DNA of 64,000 nucleotides. Origin: Microvirga antarctica. Lineage in GTDB: Bacteria; Pseudomonadota; Alphaproteobacteria; Rhizobiales; Beijerinckiaceae. Made by a program: the position numbers and the translations under genes. Below the pieces are notes generated by a model. The model did no database searches. It was given only the letters and a program-made list of their open reading frames with translations, and was not told the origin of the DNA. Every line of letters begins with the position of its first letter. Position 1 is the first letter of the stretch. This document shows, in pieces, positions 55,158-64,000 of this stretch. The stretch lies in contig NZ_JAGEMM010000002.1 in NCBI RefSeq assembly GCF_017921815.1, positions 248,001 through 312,000 on the forward strand, read 5' to 3'.

Positions 55158-55650
55158 GACATCGCGGATGAGAGCGATGGCCGCATCGAGCGACGGGCTG
55201 GACGAGGCTTTCGGGCCCAGTCGGCAACTCTCCGCCGCCGACGCACTCCGGGGAACGAGCCACCCCGGCCGGATCGGACGACATCGCGGATGAGGAATGA
55301 TCGTTGCACCGATGTCCGGATGGTCCTTTGGCGCCGGAGCATGGCGTTCAGCGTGCCCGGCTCAGGCCGCGTGGGAAGCGTCGGCGCGCCCGACATCGCG
55401 GATGAGGTTGACCATCGAACTCATCCTTCGATGCCACTTTATCGCGGCAGCATGGCGTTCAATGGGCCTGATTCAGGCCGCGTGGGAAGTGTCGGCGCGC
55501 CCGACATCTCGGGTGATCATTGATCAGTGAACCGATCTCCGGATGGTCCTTTGTCGCCGGAGCATGGCGTTTTACGGGCCCGGTTCAGGCCGCCTGGGAA
55601 GCGTCGGCGCGCTCGACATCGCGGATGAATTCGATGATGGCACCCACCAT
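55158..55650. repeat. Degenerate tandem array, about 112-bp unit, from the 3' end of the hydrolase gene
   Basis: The 14-mer GACATCGCGGATGA occurs at 55158, 55280, 55392 and 55615, with a mutated copy at 55503; spacings are 122, 112, 111 and 112 bases. The last three units (starting about 55319, 55430, 55542) align along their length, sharing GCATGGCGTT, TCAGGCCGC and GTCGGCGCG. The third unit contains the 3' end of the hydrolase gene, from about 66 bases inside to about 43 bases past its stop. Units 1 and 2 look like diverged copies of that end; the two copies before them keep only the core 14-mer. Confidence 0.75.
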
Positions 55651-56535
55651 CTTGCCCTCGATCGCGGGGGCATGGCCTTCATCGGGGGCCGTGAGGGCGG
55701 TCAACCCCGGATGCGCGTCGGCCATCATGCGCAGGGTCTGGGCCGACAGAAGATCCGAATTCGCGCCTCTGATCGCCATCATCGGGACTTGCCGCAGGCC
55801 GTGGAAGAACGGCCAGAGATCCGGCAGCGGCACACCCAGGTCGATGGTCGCCAGCATTTTCATCAGAGCCGGATCATAGCGCAGGACCAGCCGGCCATTT
55901 TCCTCGCGCCAGGTGCCGGCCGCGAGGCGGCGCCACTGGGCGTCGGTGTATTTGGGAAACTGCGCCTCCGAGATCTGTTTCAGCATGCGGCCCGCCTCGT
56001 CGAAATCCCGGGGAGGTGGCAGCTTTCCCACATATCCCTTGATCCGGGCGATGCCCTTGCCCTCGATGACCGGCCCGACATCGTTGAAGACGACGGCGCG
56101 GATCAGGTCGGGCTTGATGGCTGCCAGCGCCATGGTGATCAATCCGCCCCGCGAGGTTCCCACGAAGACCGCGCGCGTGATGCCGGCCGCTATCAGGACC
56201 TGGAGAACGTCGTTGGCCTCGACCCGCACGTCGTAGTGGCGCCAATCCTTGTCCCATTCCGACCGGCCCCGGCCCCGGTAATCCAAGGCCAGGACACGGC
56301 GCGGATGGGCCGGGTCGGCGCTGAGGACGCTGGCAAGCTCGTGGAAATCCTCCGAGGTGCGGGCGAGCCCCGGGAGGCAAACGACCGGTACGGCGGACCC
56401 TAGGTCCGGCCCGTAATCGCGGGCGTAGAGTGACAGGCCGTCGGCGCTCGACACGAACAGGTCGCGGAAGCCCCCATCCCAATCGATGGCTCCCGCGGGT
56501 TGCGCGCCCGGGTCCCTTTCTGTCGCAGGTCCCAC
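55585..56535 (-). CDS. Alpha/beta hydrolase
   Basis: This 316-residue hydrolase has the blocks VVCLPGLARTSEDFHELA, YRGRGRSEWD and the nucleophile elbow GTSRGG (Ser near residue 130). The catalytic His lies in EGHAPAIE near the end. No signal peptide is seen. The substrate is unknown; haloalkane dehalogenase-like or esterase members share these patterns. The GTG start at 56535 overlaps the lytic transglycosylase stop by one base, so the genes are coupled. Its 3' end is the source of the tandem array downstream. Confidence 0.82.
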   Translation of the reverse strand: MGPATERDPGAQPAGAIDWDGGFRDLFVSSADGLSLYARDYGPDLGSAVPVVCLPGLARTSEDFHELASVLSADPAHPRRVLALDYRGRGRSEWDKDWRHYDVRVEANDVLQVLIAAGITRAVFVGTSRGGLITMALAAIKPDLIRAVVFNDVGPVIEGKGIARIKGYVGKLPPPRDFDEAGRMLKQISEAQFPKYTDAQWRRLAAGTWREENGRLVLRYDPALMKMLATIDLGVPLPDLWPFFHGLRQVPMMAIRGANSDLLSAQTLRMMADAHPGLTALTAPDEGHAPAIEGKMVGAIIEFIRDVERADASQAA

Positions 56536-58640
56536 TACTCGTCCCGAAGGGCGTCGGCGATCACGTCGCCGCTGGAACTGGTGATGGAATCCGCCGTGGT
56601 CGGCGCGGCACCGATCAACCGTTCGCGATAGACGTTCAGGTTCTCCATGACACGTTGGACATAGTTGCGTGTCTCATAGAACGGGATGCGCTCGATCCAG
56701 TCGACCATGTCAATTCCTGGCCGGCGGGGATCTCCATAGGCGGTGATCCATTTTTTCACGTTGCCGCCCCCCGCATTGTAGGAGGCGAAAGCCAGAATGT
56801 GAGAGCCCTTCCAATCCTCCATCAACTCGCCGAGATGGGCGGAGCCCAGCTTCGCGTTGTAGGCCGGGTCGTCCACCAGCCGGTTGAGATCGAACCCGAC
56901 CCCGAAGCGCTGCGCGGTGCGTTTGGCGGTCGCGGGCATCAACTGCATGAGGCCCCGGGCGCCGGCGCTCGAGACCGCGCGCGGATTGAAGGCGCTCTCC
57001 TGACGGGCGATGGCGTAGACCATGGCCGGCTCGACCTCGTCCCCAACCGGCGCATAATCAGGGATTGCGGCCAGCGGGTAGGCATGCAGATCAAGCGGAA
57101 AGCCGCGCTGTGAGGCGATTTTTCCGACAAGCAGGACCGCTCGGGGATTTTGCTGAGCGGCCGCGATGGAGGCAAGCGCATCGAGCTGGCCGGGATTGTC
57201 GAGGGTTTGGGCCAGATCCGTGTAGAGGGAGAGGGAGAGTTCGGCCTCCCCGGCCTGTCCCAGAATTTTCAGGGCGCGAATCGGCGTCCGCTGCTCGAAT
57301 GCCGAGCGGTCATCCACGAGCAGAGGTTCCACCTGGCGCAGAGCCACGGGCTTGGTCAGCTTGGCGATGGCCAATTGCCCGTAATAGGTGGTCGGCCGTT
57401 CGGCCGCCTGGGCGAAGAAGGCTTCCGCTTCGTCGTGCTGGCCGGCTGTCTCAGCGGCCCGGCCCTGCCAATAGGCGACCCGTGCGACCGAGATCGGCGT
57501 CGAACCGGTTCTGGCCACGGTGGCGAAATGCCGGGCGGCGGTTTCGGGATCGCTGAGGAAACGCAACGCGATCCAGCCGGCGTGAAACTCCGCTTCGATC
57601 TGCTGTGCGGGCGACTCGGCCCCGTGGCGGCTCGCTACCTCATAGGCGGTCTTCGGATCGTTCTTGTCCAACAGGGCGCGGGCAACCAGGCGTCGCTCGG
57701 CCCACCACTCGTCCCCGTCGACGAGGGATTCATGGTCGCGCGGAGCCTCGGCCAGCACCTTTGCGGCCGCCAGAAGCTGGTTGTCGCGACGCAGATAAAG
57801 AGCCCGGGAGAACAGGTAGGAGGCGTCCTTCCTCAGCGCTGCCGGCACGTCCGCAAACGCCTTTTCGGCATTCTTCTTGCCGCGAAAGAGGCCCATCCGC
57901 GCCTTGACGAGACTGCCGTAATCCTTGCCCGCATAGCCCGCGGCGCGGGTCGCGGCGGACCAGTTTTCCTTTAACAGGAAGCGTTCCATGCGAAAGCGAT
58001 GGTCGGATTCGGTCAGGACTCCGCCAAAGCGCTCGATCAGGCGGGTTTCCAGGCCTTCGCCGAACGTGTCTTCGCGCCAGACCTGGCGGATCTGCTCATT
58101 GGCCTGCCCATCGAGGCCCTCGGCCTTCATGGCGAACGCAAGGGCAATCCGGCCGGAGCCAGTGCTGGGCGGTTGATCGGCAAAGAACGCCCGCACTTCG
58201 CCGGCAGGCCGGCGTTCGGTGAGCAACACCTCTTCCATCCGTCGGCGCAGCAGGGCGGTGGCCGGCCAGTCGGGGTTGTCGCGCTTGAAAGCGGACAGGC
58301 GGTCAAACCCCATGGGAATCGCTCCGCGGATCGCGAACCATTCGGAGAGCGCCACGGCTGCCGGGTCGGAGAGGCGGCTCTTGAGAATCAGCGCCTCCGT
58401 CCAATCGCCGCTACGATAAGCCTTGAAAATCAACGGCAGCAGCGCGACATCGCCAAGAGCGGGCGCTGCCGTAACGGGAAGCTCGGGAAGGGAGTTGCCA
58501 AGGCCAAGTTCGGCGCTTGCCACCATAGCCGGGCGGGGGGGCGGGATCGTCACGACCGGGCCAGCGGCCACCTGCGGCACAAGTGCCGACAGAGTCGCGG
58601 TGGTCAGAATTGCACCAAGCAATCGGGCTCTGAGGTTCAT
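56535..58640 (-). CDS. Soluble lytic murein transglycosylase (Slt-like)
   Basis: This 701-residue periplasmic protein has a signal peptide (about 1-27) and a long alpha-superhelical U-shaped region (about 60-515). A C-terminal SLT domain (about 530-670) contains the catalytic Glu in [20 protein letters not shown], then QLMPATAK and [11 protein letters not shown]. It cleaves peptidoglycan glycan strands to 1,6-anhydromuropeptides during wall remodelling. It is divergent from dapA and coupled to the downstream hydrolase gene. Confidence 0.92.
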   Translation of the reverse strand: MNLRARLLGAILTTATLSALVPQVAAGPVVTIPPPRPAMVASAELGLGNSLPELPVTAAPALGDVALLPLIFKAYRSGDWTEALILKSRLSDPAAVALSEWFAIRGAIPMGFDRLSAFKRDNPDWPATALLRRRMEEVLLTERRPAGEVRAFFADQPPSTGSGRIALAFAMKAEGLDGQANEQIRQVWREDTFGEGLETRLIERFGGVLTESDHRFRMERFLLKENWSAATRAAGYAGKDYGSLVKARMGLFRGKKNAEKAFADVPAALRKDASYLFSRALYLRRDNQLLAAAKVLAEAPRDHESLVDGDEWWAERRLVARALLDKNDPKTAYEVASRHGAESPAQQIEAEFHAGWIALRFLSDPETAARHFATVARTGSTPISVARVAYWQGRAAETAGQHDEAEAFFAQAAERPTTYYGQLAIAKLTKPVALRQVEPLLVDDRSAFEQRTPIRALKILGQAGEAELSLSLYTDLAQTLDNPGQLDALASIAAAQQNPRAVLLVGKIASQRGFPLDLHAYPLAAIPDYAPVGDEVEPAMVYAIARQESAFNPRAVSSAGARGLMQLMPATAKRTAQRFGVGFDLNRLVDDPAYNAKLGSAHLGELMEDWKGSHILAFASYNAGGGNVKKWITAYGDPRRPGIDMVDWIERIPFYETRNYVQRVMENLNVYRERLIGAAPTTADSITSSSGDVIADALRDE

Positions 58641-58812
58641 GCGATCCCCAATTTCGTCACGGGTTAAGCCGTGTGACGATGATTATCTTGAAGAAACACT
58701 AACCAAGTGCTTAGGACAACCTCCACTGGGGGAGTTTGCGCCGATGCGCCGCAGCCCTTATGTCTGTCGGTCAGTCTCAACCGACCCGCCGTCTCATTCG
58801 CGAGGAATATCG

Positions 58813-59697
58813 ATGTCTCTATTCACAGGCTCCATCACGGCACTCGTGACCCCCTTCAAGGACGGAGCCGTCGACGAGGCCGGGTTGCGCGGGTTCATCA
58901 ACTGGCAGATCGAGAACGGGACGCACGGCTTGGTCCCGGTGGGAACGACGGGCGAGTCGCCCACGCTTACCCACAAGGAACATGACCGGGTGATCGAGAT
59001 CACCGTCGACGAGGTCAAGGGTCGCATTCCAGTGATCGCGGGGGCGGGCTCCAACAGCACCGCCGAGGCCATCGGCTTTGCCCAGCATGCGGAAAAGGTT
59101 GGGGCGGATGCGGTTCTTGTGGTCACGCCCTACTACAACAAGCCGACTCAGGACGGCCTCTACGCCCATTACAAGGCGATCAACGATGCAATCGGCATTC
59201 CGATCGTGATCTACAACATTCCCGGGCGCTCGGTGGTCGACATGTCGGTCGAGACGATGACGAGGCTCTATGAGCTCAAGAATATCGTCGGCGTAAAGGA
59301 TGCGACCGCCAGCATGGCACGGGCCAGCCAGCAGCGCTTTGCCATGGGGCCGGATTTCATCCAGCTCTCCGGCGAGGACGCCACCGCGCTCGGGTTCATG
59401 GCCCATGGCGGCCAGGGCTGCATCTCGGTGACGGCCAATGTGGCGCCGCGCCTGTGCGCCGATATGCAGACCGCGTGCCTTGCCGGTGATTTCCGCGCCG
59501 CGCTGGCAATTCAGGACCGGCTTATGCCGCTCCACGAATCGCTGTTCATCGAAACCAATCCGTCTCCGGCCAAGTATGCAGCATCTGTACTCGGACTGAT
59601 GGCGGAGGACGTGCGTCTCCCGCTCCTGCCGGTCTCCGAGCGCACCCGCACCATCGTGCGGGCTGCCATGGTCCATGCCGGCCTGATCAACGGATAA
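58813..59697 (+). CDS. dapA: 4-hydroxy-tetrahydrodipicolinate synthase
   Basis: This 294-residue aldolase condenses pyruvate with aspartate semialdehyde for lysine and peptidoglycan precursors. The Schiff-base lysine is in GVKDAT (about residue 161), the catalytic Tyr in TPYYNKPTQ (about 133), and [10 protein letters not shown] sits near residue 43. The ATG at 58813 has CGAGGA upstream. A frame reaching 58423 would overlap the transglycosylase gene and is rejected. smpB starts 4 bases after its stop. Confidence 0.96.
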   Translation: MSLFTGSITALVTPFKDGAVDEAGLRGFINWQIENGTHGLVPVGTTGESPTLTHKEHDRVIEITVDEVKGRIPVIAGAGSNSTAEAIGFAQHAEKVGADAVLVVTPYYNKPTQDGLYAHYKAINDAIGIPIVIYNIPGRSVVDMSVETMTRLYELKNIVGVKDATASMARASQQRFAMGPDFIQLSGEDATALGFMAHGGQGCISVTANVAPRLCADMQTACLAGDFRAALAIQDRLMPLHESLFIETNPSPAKYAASVLGLMAEDVRLPLLPVSERTRTIVRAAMVHAGLING

Positions 59698-59701
59698 GGC
59701 C

Positions 59702-60175
59702 ATGGCAAAAGACACCACGCGGCCCAACAAGATCGTCGCGGACAACCGCAAAGCGCGATTCAACTATGAGATCGTGGACAGCTTCGAGGCTGGGATTGCC
59801 TTGACCGGCACCGAGGTCAAGTCCCTGCGTCAGGGCAAGGCGACCATTGGCGATGCCCATGCGGGACCGTCGGGCACCGAGTTCGTGCTTTTCAACGCCT
59901 ATATCCCGGAATACCTGCAGGCGAACCGCTTCAACCACGAAACCAAGCGGCCCCGTCGGCTTTTGCTCCACAAGCGCCAGATCAATCGGCTCATCGGGGC
60001 GACCCAGCGCGACGGCATGACCGTGGTGCCGCTGAAGATCTACTTCAACGAGCGTGGTCGGGCGAAAGTGGAACTGGGGCTTGGACGCGGCAAGAAGCTT
60101 CACGACAAGCGGGAGGCCGACAAGGAACGGACCTGGAACCGCGAGAAGTCACGGCTCCTGCGCGACAAGGGCTGA
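59702..60175 (+). CDS. smpB: SsrA-binding protein SmpB
   Basis: This 157-residue RNA-binding protein delivers tmRNA to stalled ribosomes. The core [33 protein letters not shown] and the C-terminal basic tail (KSRLLRDKG) are typical. It begins 4 bases after dapA, so the two are co-transcribed. The dapA-smpB pairing is common in alphaproteobacteria. Confidence 0.95.
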   Translation: MAKDTTRPNKIVADNRKARFNYEIVDSFEAGIALTGTEVKSLRQGKATIGDAHAGPSGTEFVLFNAYIPEYLQANRFNHETKRPRRLLLHKRQINRLIGATQRDGMTVVPLKIYFNERGRAKVELGLGRGKKLHDKREADKERTWNREKSRLLRDKG

Positions 60176-60215
60176 TCCGCCAGGGCCGACGGAAGCAGTG
60201 CGGCCGGCCTTCGCG

Positions 60216-60869
60216 TCAGACGTCGACGTCGTCGCCTTGATTCTGGCGAATGCCGTAGCGCCGCTCGAGGCCCGGCCCTGCGACCGCAGGGCGCGCCCTG
60301 TCAGGGCGCTCGCCTTCCGCGACTGCCGACCGATTGGGGCGATCGGAAGGGTCGCGCCCGATTTTTGAGGCCATATGCGCAAGCTCGATGAATTCGTCCG
60401 CCTGACGCCGCAACTCGTCGGCGACCATCGGTGGCTGCGTCGTCACGGTGGAGGCAACGGATACGTGGACGCCGCGGCGCTGGAGCGCCTCGACCAGTGA
60501 CCTGAAATCGCCGTCGCCTGAGAAAATCACCATCTGGTCGACGTAAGGGGCAAGCTCGAGCGCATCGATCGCGAGCTCAATATCCATGTTGCCTTTGACT
60601 TTGCGACGGCCGGCGGAATCGACGAATTCCTTGGTGGGCTTGGTGACGACGCGGTATCCGTTATAGTCAAGCCAGTCGATCAGCGGGCGAATGGACGAGT
60701 ATTCTTGGTCTTCAACGAGGGCCGTGTAATAAAATGCCCGCACCAAAGTGCCGCGACCTTGAAACTCTTTCAACAGCCGCTTGTAGTCGATGTCGAACCC
60801 GAGAGTTTTAGTCGTTGCGTAAAGATTCGCTCCGTCGATAAAAAGAGCGATCCGTTGTTGGCCAGCCAT
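60216..60869 (-). CDS. NYN-domain protein (LabA/DUF88-like)
   Basis: This 217-residue protein starts MAGQQRIALFIDGANLYATT, a hallmark of the NYN/PIN-like nuclease fold. Acidic residues for metal binding occur at FIDGAN, NMDIELAIDAL and FSGDGDFRSLVE. It resembles the LabA/DUF88 group, which may cleave RNA. A C-terminal extension (about 170-217) is polar and Pro/Arg-rich. The ATG at 60869 was chosen. It has its own 244-base upstream region and ends 41 bases after smpB on the opposite strand. Confidence 0.85.
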   Translation of the reverse strand: MAGQQRIALFIDGANLYATTKTLGFDIDYKRLLKEFQGRGTLVRAFYYTALVEDQEYSSIRPLIDWLDYNGYRVVTKPTKEFVDSAGRRKVKGNMDIELAIDALELAPYVDQMVIFSGDGDFRSLVEALQRRGVHVSVASTVTTQPPMVADELRRQADEFIELAHMASKIGRDPSDRPNRSAVAEGERPDRARPAVAGPGLERRYGIRQNQGDDVDV

Positions 60870-61113
60870 AAATATTCTCTGTTTTAATCTGCCGGGTGAT
60901 AGAAACAGCATCGCCTGTACATCGGCATCAACATTATCTACGCTTGCAATACAATGGCGCGATCAAATTGCGACGTAACAGGAAACTGGCTGTTCGAATT
61001 CCCATAAGACGAGTAAAAGTGACAACATCACGAGTTAAAGCCGCGTGACCGCATCGTGTCAAGAATGTGGCAGTGTCACAGCGGAATTTATACGTAATCG
61101 TGATGTTTCAGTT

Positions 61114-61698
61114 CTACGTTGTCATATTGCGGCTGCCCGGTTTGGTAGCCGGGATCGCCGCCAGTTCCGGCGGGAGCTGGTCGGCGGGATAGGCGGGGAT
61201 GTCGAGCTGCAGCAGGGAAACCAGCGTGGCGCCCAGATCCGCCTTGCCCCCTGACCGGTCGATCAGGCAGGCCGCCCCCAGCACCTCGCCGGGATGCTCC
61301 CGCAGGGCCGCGAGGCACTCCCGCGACGACAGGCCCGTGGTCACGATGTCCTCGACCATCACCACACGGGCGCCTGCCGGAATGGTGAAGCCGCGCCGCA
61401 GCACAAAGACGCCATTCTCGCGCTCGACGAAGATGGCTTTGCAGCCAAGGTGCCGGGCCGTCTCGTAGCCGGGGACAATCCCGCCGACGGCCGGCGACAC
61501 CACGTAATCCACCTTGCCGTAGACCTCCCGAATGCGGTCGGCCAGTGCGCGGCAGACCCGCTCGGTGCGGACCGGATCCTGGAAGATGAACATCTTCTGC
61601 AGAAAGACGGGCGAGTGCAGCCCCGACGACAATACGAAGTGGCCTTCCAGCAGAGCGCCGGCGGAGCGAAATTCGTCGAGGACGTCGTTCGGGGTCAT
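61114..61698 (-). CDS. pyrE: Orotate phosphoribosyltransferase
   Basis: This 194-residue enzyme makes OMP from orotate and PRPP for pyrimidine synthesis. The PRPP-binding segment [11 protein letters not shown] is present near residue 120, and [16 protein letters not shown] near residue 20 contacts the ribose-phosphate. The length and overall pattern match the alphaproteobacterial type-3 form. ATG 61698 was chosen over a longer frame with a non-conserved leader. Confidence 0.93.
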   Translation of the reverse strand: MTPNDVLDEFRSAGALLEGHFVLSSGLHSPVFLQKMFIFQDPVRTERVCRALADRIREVYGKVDYVVSPAVGGIVPGYETARHLGCKAIFVERENGVFVLRRGFTIPAGARVVMVEDIVTTGLSSRECLAALREHPGEVLGAACLIDRSGGKADLGATLVSLLQLDIPAYPADQLPPELAAIPATKPGSRNMTT

Positions 61699-61830
61699 GG
61701 CACATCCAACCTGCGAGGAGACTGGCTGGTTAAACCATGCCAGCGGCTTGCGTCGACTCCCATTTTCAACGTTGGCGCATCGGATACGTGTGTTCCGCCC
61801 GGCGTCCAAAGCATCGCCGGCCAAACGCTG

Positions 61831-62535
61831 CTAGGTGACCGGCCGCGCGGCCTCCACGAATGCCGCGAAAACCTTCAAGCCCGGATGATCGCCGCCTGTG
61901 AAGCGTTCGGGATGCCATTGCAGGCCGATGGCGAAGCGATGCGATGGCACTTCGATTGCCTCAATGATCCCATCGGGCGCATGGGCGCTGGCCACAACCT
62001 GGTCCGACACGGTGACGATCGCTTCCCGATGGAACGTGTTGGCATCGAAGGTTGCGGTGCCGAGGATGCGCGCAAGCGCTGTGTCGCCTGCGACCTGCAC
62101 AGGGTGGAGAACGTCGCTCCTGTCGTGCGCAAGGGCGCCCGGGCGTGATGACTGCACGTCCGACACCATGCGGCAGCCGTGGAGGCAGGCCAGCATCTGC
62201 ATGCCATTGCAGATGCCCAGCACCGGTTTCCCCCGGGCGAGAAAACCCTCCATCAGCGCCTGGTCGACCGCCAGCCTGTCGGAGGCCGGATATTGGGAGC
62301 GATCCCCATCCACGTACCAGCTTTGCGGAAACCGGATGCGGCCGCCGACGCTCAGGAAACCGTCGAAGTCATCCGCGACCGGTTCCACGAGATCCGGCAG
62401 GTAGGGAATGCCGAACGGGACTCCGCCGGCCTGCGCAATGGCCGCGAAATAGGCCTTCGACGTCTCATAATGGCTGCCGCCGGTGCTCGTGTTCTCATCC
62501 AGGATGACGGCGATGCGAGGCTTTCTGTCACGCAT
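61831..62535 (-). CDS. Class-C26 glutamine amidotransferase-like peptidase (PuuD-like)
   Basis: This 234-residue protein belongs to peptidase C26. The nucleophile elbow reads GICNGMQ (Cys near residue 107), where Arg or Asn is common after the Cys; the catalytic His-Glu pair is in QWHPE near residue 210. It may hydrolyse gamma-glutamyl-GABA or a related gamma-glutamyl amide. It lies between pyrE and the RelA/SpoT gene on the same strand, 7 bases from the latter's end, so co-transcription with it is plausible. Confidence 0.83.
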   Translation of the reverse strand: MRDRKPRIAVILDENTSTGGSHYETSKAYFAAIAQAGGVPFGIPYLPDLVEPVADDFDGFLSVGGRIRFPQSWYVDGDRSQYPASDRLAVDQALMEGFLARGKPVLGICNGMQMLACLHGCRMVSDVQSSRPGALAHDRSDVLHPVQVAGDTALARILGTATFDANTFHREAIVTVSDQVVASAHAPDGIIEAIEVPSHRFAIGLQWHPERFTGGDHPGLKVFAAFVEAARPVT

Positions 62536-62541
62536 GCCGAA

Positions 62542-64000
62542 TTATCCTGTGACGCGATCCACGCGGCTCACCGTGCGCTTGGCGCGCAGCTCCGCGATGA
62601 TCGCGTTGAGATGTTTGAGGTCCCAGACACCGAGGTCGATGGTAACGTCGGTAAAGTCCTGGGTTCGCCGTTTCATGGTGACGTTGTCGATGTTGCCTTC
62701 ATGATCGGCAATCACCTGCGTGATCTGGGCCAGCGACCCCGGCTCGTTGATGGATTGCAGCTTGATGCGGGCGGGGTAGCGCTGCGGTTCGGCCTCGAGA
62801 TCCCACCGCACGTCGATCCAGCGATCCGGCTCGTTGTCGAAATCCGCGAGAGAGGCGGATTGAATCGGGTAGATCGTCACCCCTTCGCCGGGCGTCAGGA
62901 TGCCGACGATACGGTCGCCCGGCACCGCTCCGCCGTTGGGGGCGAAATGCACCGGCAGGTCGTCGTTGAGGCCGCGGATCGGAATGCCGTCGGTCACCGT
63001 TTCGCTTGAACCGCCCGGCCGCTCGATGGCTGCCGACTGGTCGGCAAGGCCGGCGCGGCGATCCTCCTTGTAGTCGGGATAAACGGCGCGCACGACATCG
63101 CCGGAAAACATCTCACCCCTGCCCACCGCCGCCAGGACGTCCTCGGTCGACCCGCGGGCAAGGCGCGGAAGGGCGCCCTTCAGCTTCTCGTGGGAATAGG
63201 CCCGGTTGGCGCGCTCGAAGGCGCGTTCGAGAATCTGCGTGCCGAGACCGGTATATTGCTGTCGCACCGCGGCCCGGGTCGCCCGGCGGATCGAGGCGCG
63301 GGCCTTCCCGGTCACCACCAGCGATTCCCAGGCGGCTGGCGGCGTCTGGCCCTCGGCCCGGACGATCTCGACCTCGTCGCCGTTCTGCAACTCGGTCAGA
63401 AGCGGGGACATCCGTCCGTTGATCTTGCAGCCCACCGCCGTATTGCCGACATCGGTGTGGACCGCATAGGCGAAATCGATCGGAGTAGCGCCGCGCGGCA
63501 GGGCGATGAGGCGCGCTTTCGGCGTGAAGCAGAAGACCTGATCGTGGAACAGCTCGAGCTTGGTGTGCTCAAGGAATTCCTCCGGGTTGTCGCCTTCGGC
63601 CAGCAGATCGATCGTGCGGCGCAGCCACTGGTATGCCCGGCTCTCCACCGCCAGACGCGAATTGTCATTGACGCCCTCCTTGTAGAGGGCGTGCGCGGCG
63701 ATGCCGTATTCGGCGACCTCTTCCATGGCGACGGTGCGGATCTGCAATTCCACACGCTGCCGGCTCGGTCCGATGACGGTGGTGTGGAGCGAGCGGTAAT
63801 CGTTCTGCTTCGGCGTCGAAATATAGTCCTTGTAGCGGCCGGGGATCATCGGCCAGCTGGTATGCACCACGCCAAGCGCCCGGTAGCATTCGTCAACCGT
63901 GTCGACGATCACGCGGAACCCGAAGATGTCGGAGAGCTGTTCGAAGGACACGGACTTGCGTTCCATCTTGCGCCAGATCGAATAGGGTCGCTTCTGCCGG
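62542..64000 (-). CDS. RelA/SpoT-family (p)ppGpp synthetase/hydrolase, C-terminal part, cut by window end
   Basis: About 486 residues are visible and the frame stays open to the window edge. The synthetase remnant begins with RPYSIWRKMERK, then EQLSDIFGFRVIV and YISTPKQNDYRSLHT. A TGS domain (CFTPKARLIALPRGATPIDFAYAVH) follows, and a C-terminal ACT domain (about the last 80 residues) closes the protein. This is the layout of the single Rsh protein usual in alphaproteobacteria. The HD hydrolase domain lies beyond the window. It controls the stringent response. Confidence 0.93.
   Translation of the reverse strand, partial: RQKRPYSIWRKMERKSVSFEQLSDIFGFRVIVDTVDECYRALGVVHTSWPMIPGRYKDYISTPKQNDYRSLHTTVIGPSRQRVELQIRTVAMEEVAEYGIAAHALYKEGVNDNSRLAVESRAYQWLRRTIDLLAEGDNPEEFLEHTKLELFHDQVFCFTPKARLIALPRGATPIDFAYAVHTDVGNTAVGCKINGRMSPLLTELQNGDEVEIVRAEGQTPPAAWESLVVTGKARASIRRATRAAVRQQYTGLGTQILERAFERANRAYSHEKLKGALPRLARGSTEDVLAAVGRGEMFSGDVVRAVYPDYKEDRRAGLADQSAAIERPGGSSETVTDGIPIRGLNDDLPVHFAPNGGAVPGDRIVGILTPGEGVTIYPIQSASLADFDNEPDRWIDVRWDLEAEPQRYPARIKLQSINEPGSLAQITQVIADHEGNIDNVTMKRRTQDFTDVTIDLGVWDLKHLNAIIAELRAKRTVSRVDRVTG

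Noticed and set aside
55290..55523. A plus-strand gene with repeated SMAF and GRVGSVGAPDI peptide motifs
   Set aside because: The repeats are explained by the tandem duplication of the hydrolase 3' end read in the opposite direction; no start site or family supports it.
55158..55650. CRISPR array
   Set aside because: Repeat units are about 112 bases with diverged sequence and contain coding remnants; there are no short identical repeats with unique spacers and no cas genes.

Overview
The window is high-GC chromosomal DNA of an alphaproteobacterium, most likely in the order Hyphomicrobiales (Rhizobiales). The support is the two-component-rich alphaproteobacterial gene set, a porin with the N-terminal pattern typical of that order, an HWE-type histidine kinase, an ExoF/ExoY-type polysaccharide apparatus and small proteins of the DUF6894 kind. 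A genus cannot be assigned from the sequence alone. No rRNA, tRNA, CRISPR array, insertion sequence, phage or attachment site was recognised.

Region 1 (1-20486) is a secreted polysaccharide locus. It holds the end of an asparagine synthetase, an RTX-tailed polysaccharide lyase, a NodB-type deacetylase, a Wzc-like copolymerase whose kinase motifs are altered, an ExoF/Wza-like export protein, a second membrane-anchored lyase paralogous to the first, two CelD/BioF2-type acyltransferases, three GT4-type glycosyltransferases, a Wzy-like polymerase, a Wzx-like flippase, an AraC-type regulator and an ExoY/WbaP-type initiating phosphoglycosyltransferase. Together these cover initiation, chain building, flipping, polymerisation, export, trimming and decoration of a polymer.

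Region 2 (20504-23275) carries an alkylation-repair operon (Ada-N/AraC/AlkA fusion plus a separate methyltransferase) divergent from an HU gene with a strong terminator. Region 3 (23281-37911) is a nearly complete 4-hydroxybenzoate/protocatechuate route: an IclR regulator with a clear operator, a five-gene LivKHMGF-type ABC transporter, then pcaD-C-H-G-I-J-F-B. A ParD-like/methionine aminopeptidase pair interrupts the run before pobA.

Region 4 (37944-46914) is housekeeping and accessory: small proteins, a lipoprotein, a DUF900 lipoprotein hydrolase, a coniferyl-aldehyde-dehydrogenase-like enzyme, an HWE histidine kinase, an ABC-F ATPase and a DUF533 protein. Region 5 (47009-53035) is the homogentisate pathway for tyrosine breakdown (fahA, hmgA, maiA, hpd), controlled by a MarR regulator with two matched operator palindromes, together with an orphan TRAP substrate-binding protein.

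Region 6 (53505-64000) contains a highly expressed porin with a textbook terminator, a decayed about 112-bp tandem array built from the 3' end of an alpha/beta hydrolase gene, then the hydrolase, a lytic transglycosylase, dapA, smpB, a NYN-domain protein, pyrE, a class-C26 glutamine amidotransferase-like peptidase and the C-terminal part of a RelA/SpoT homologue running off the window end.
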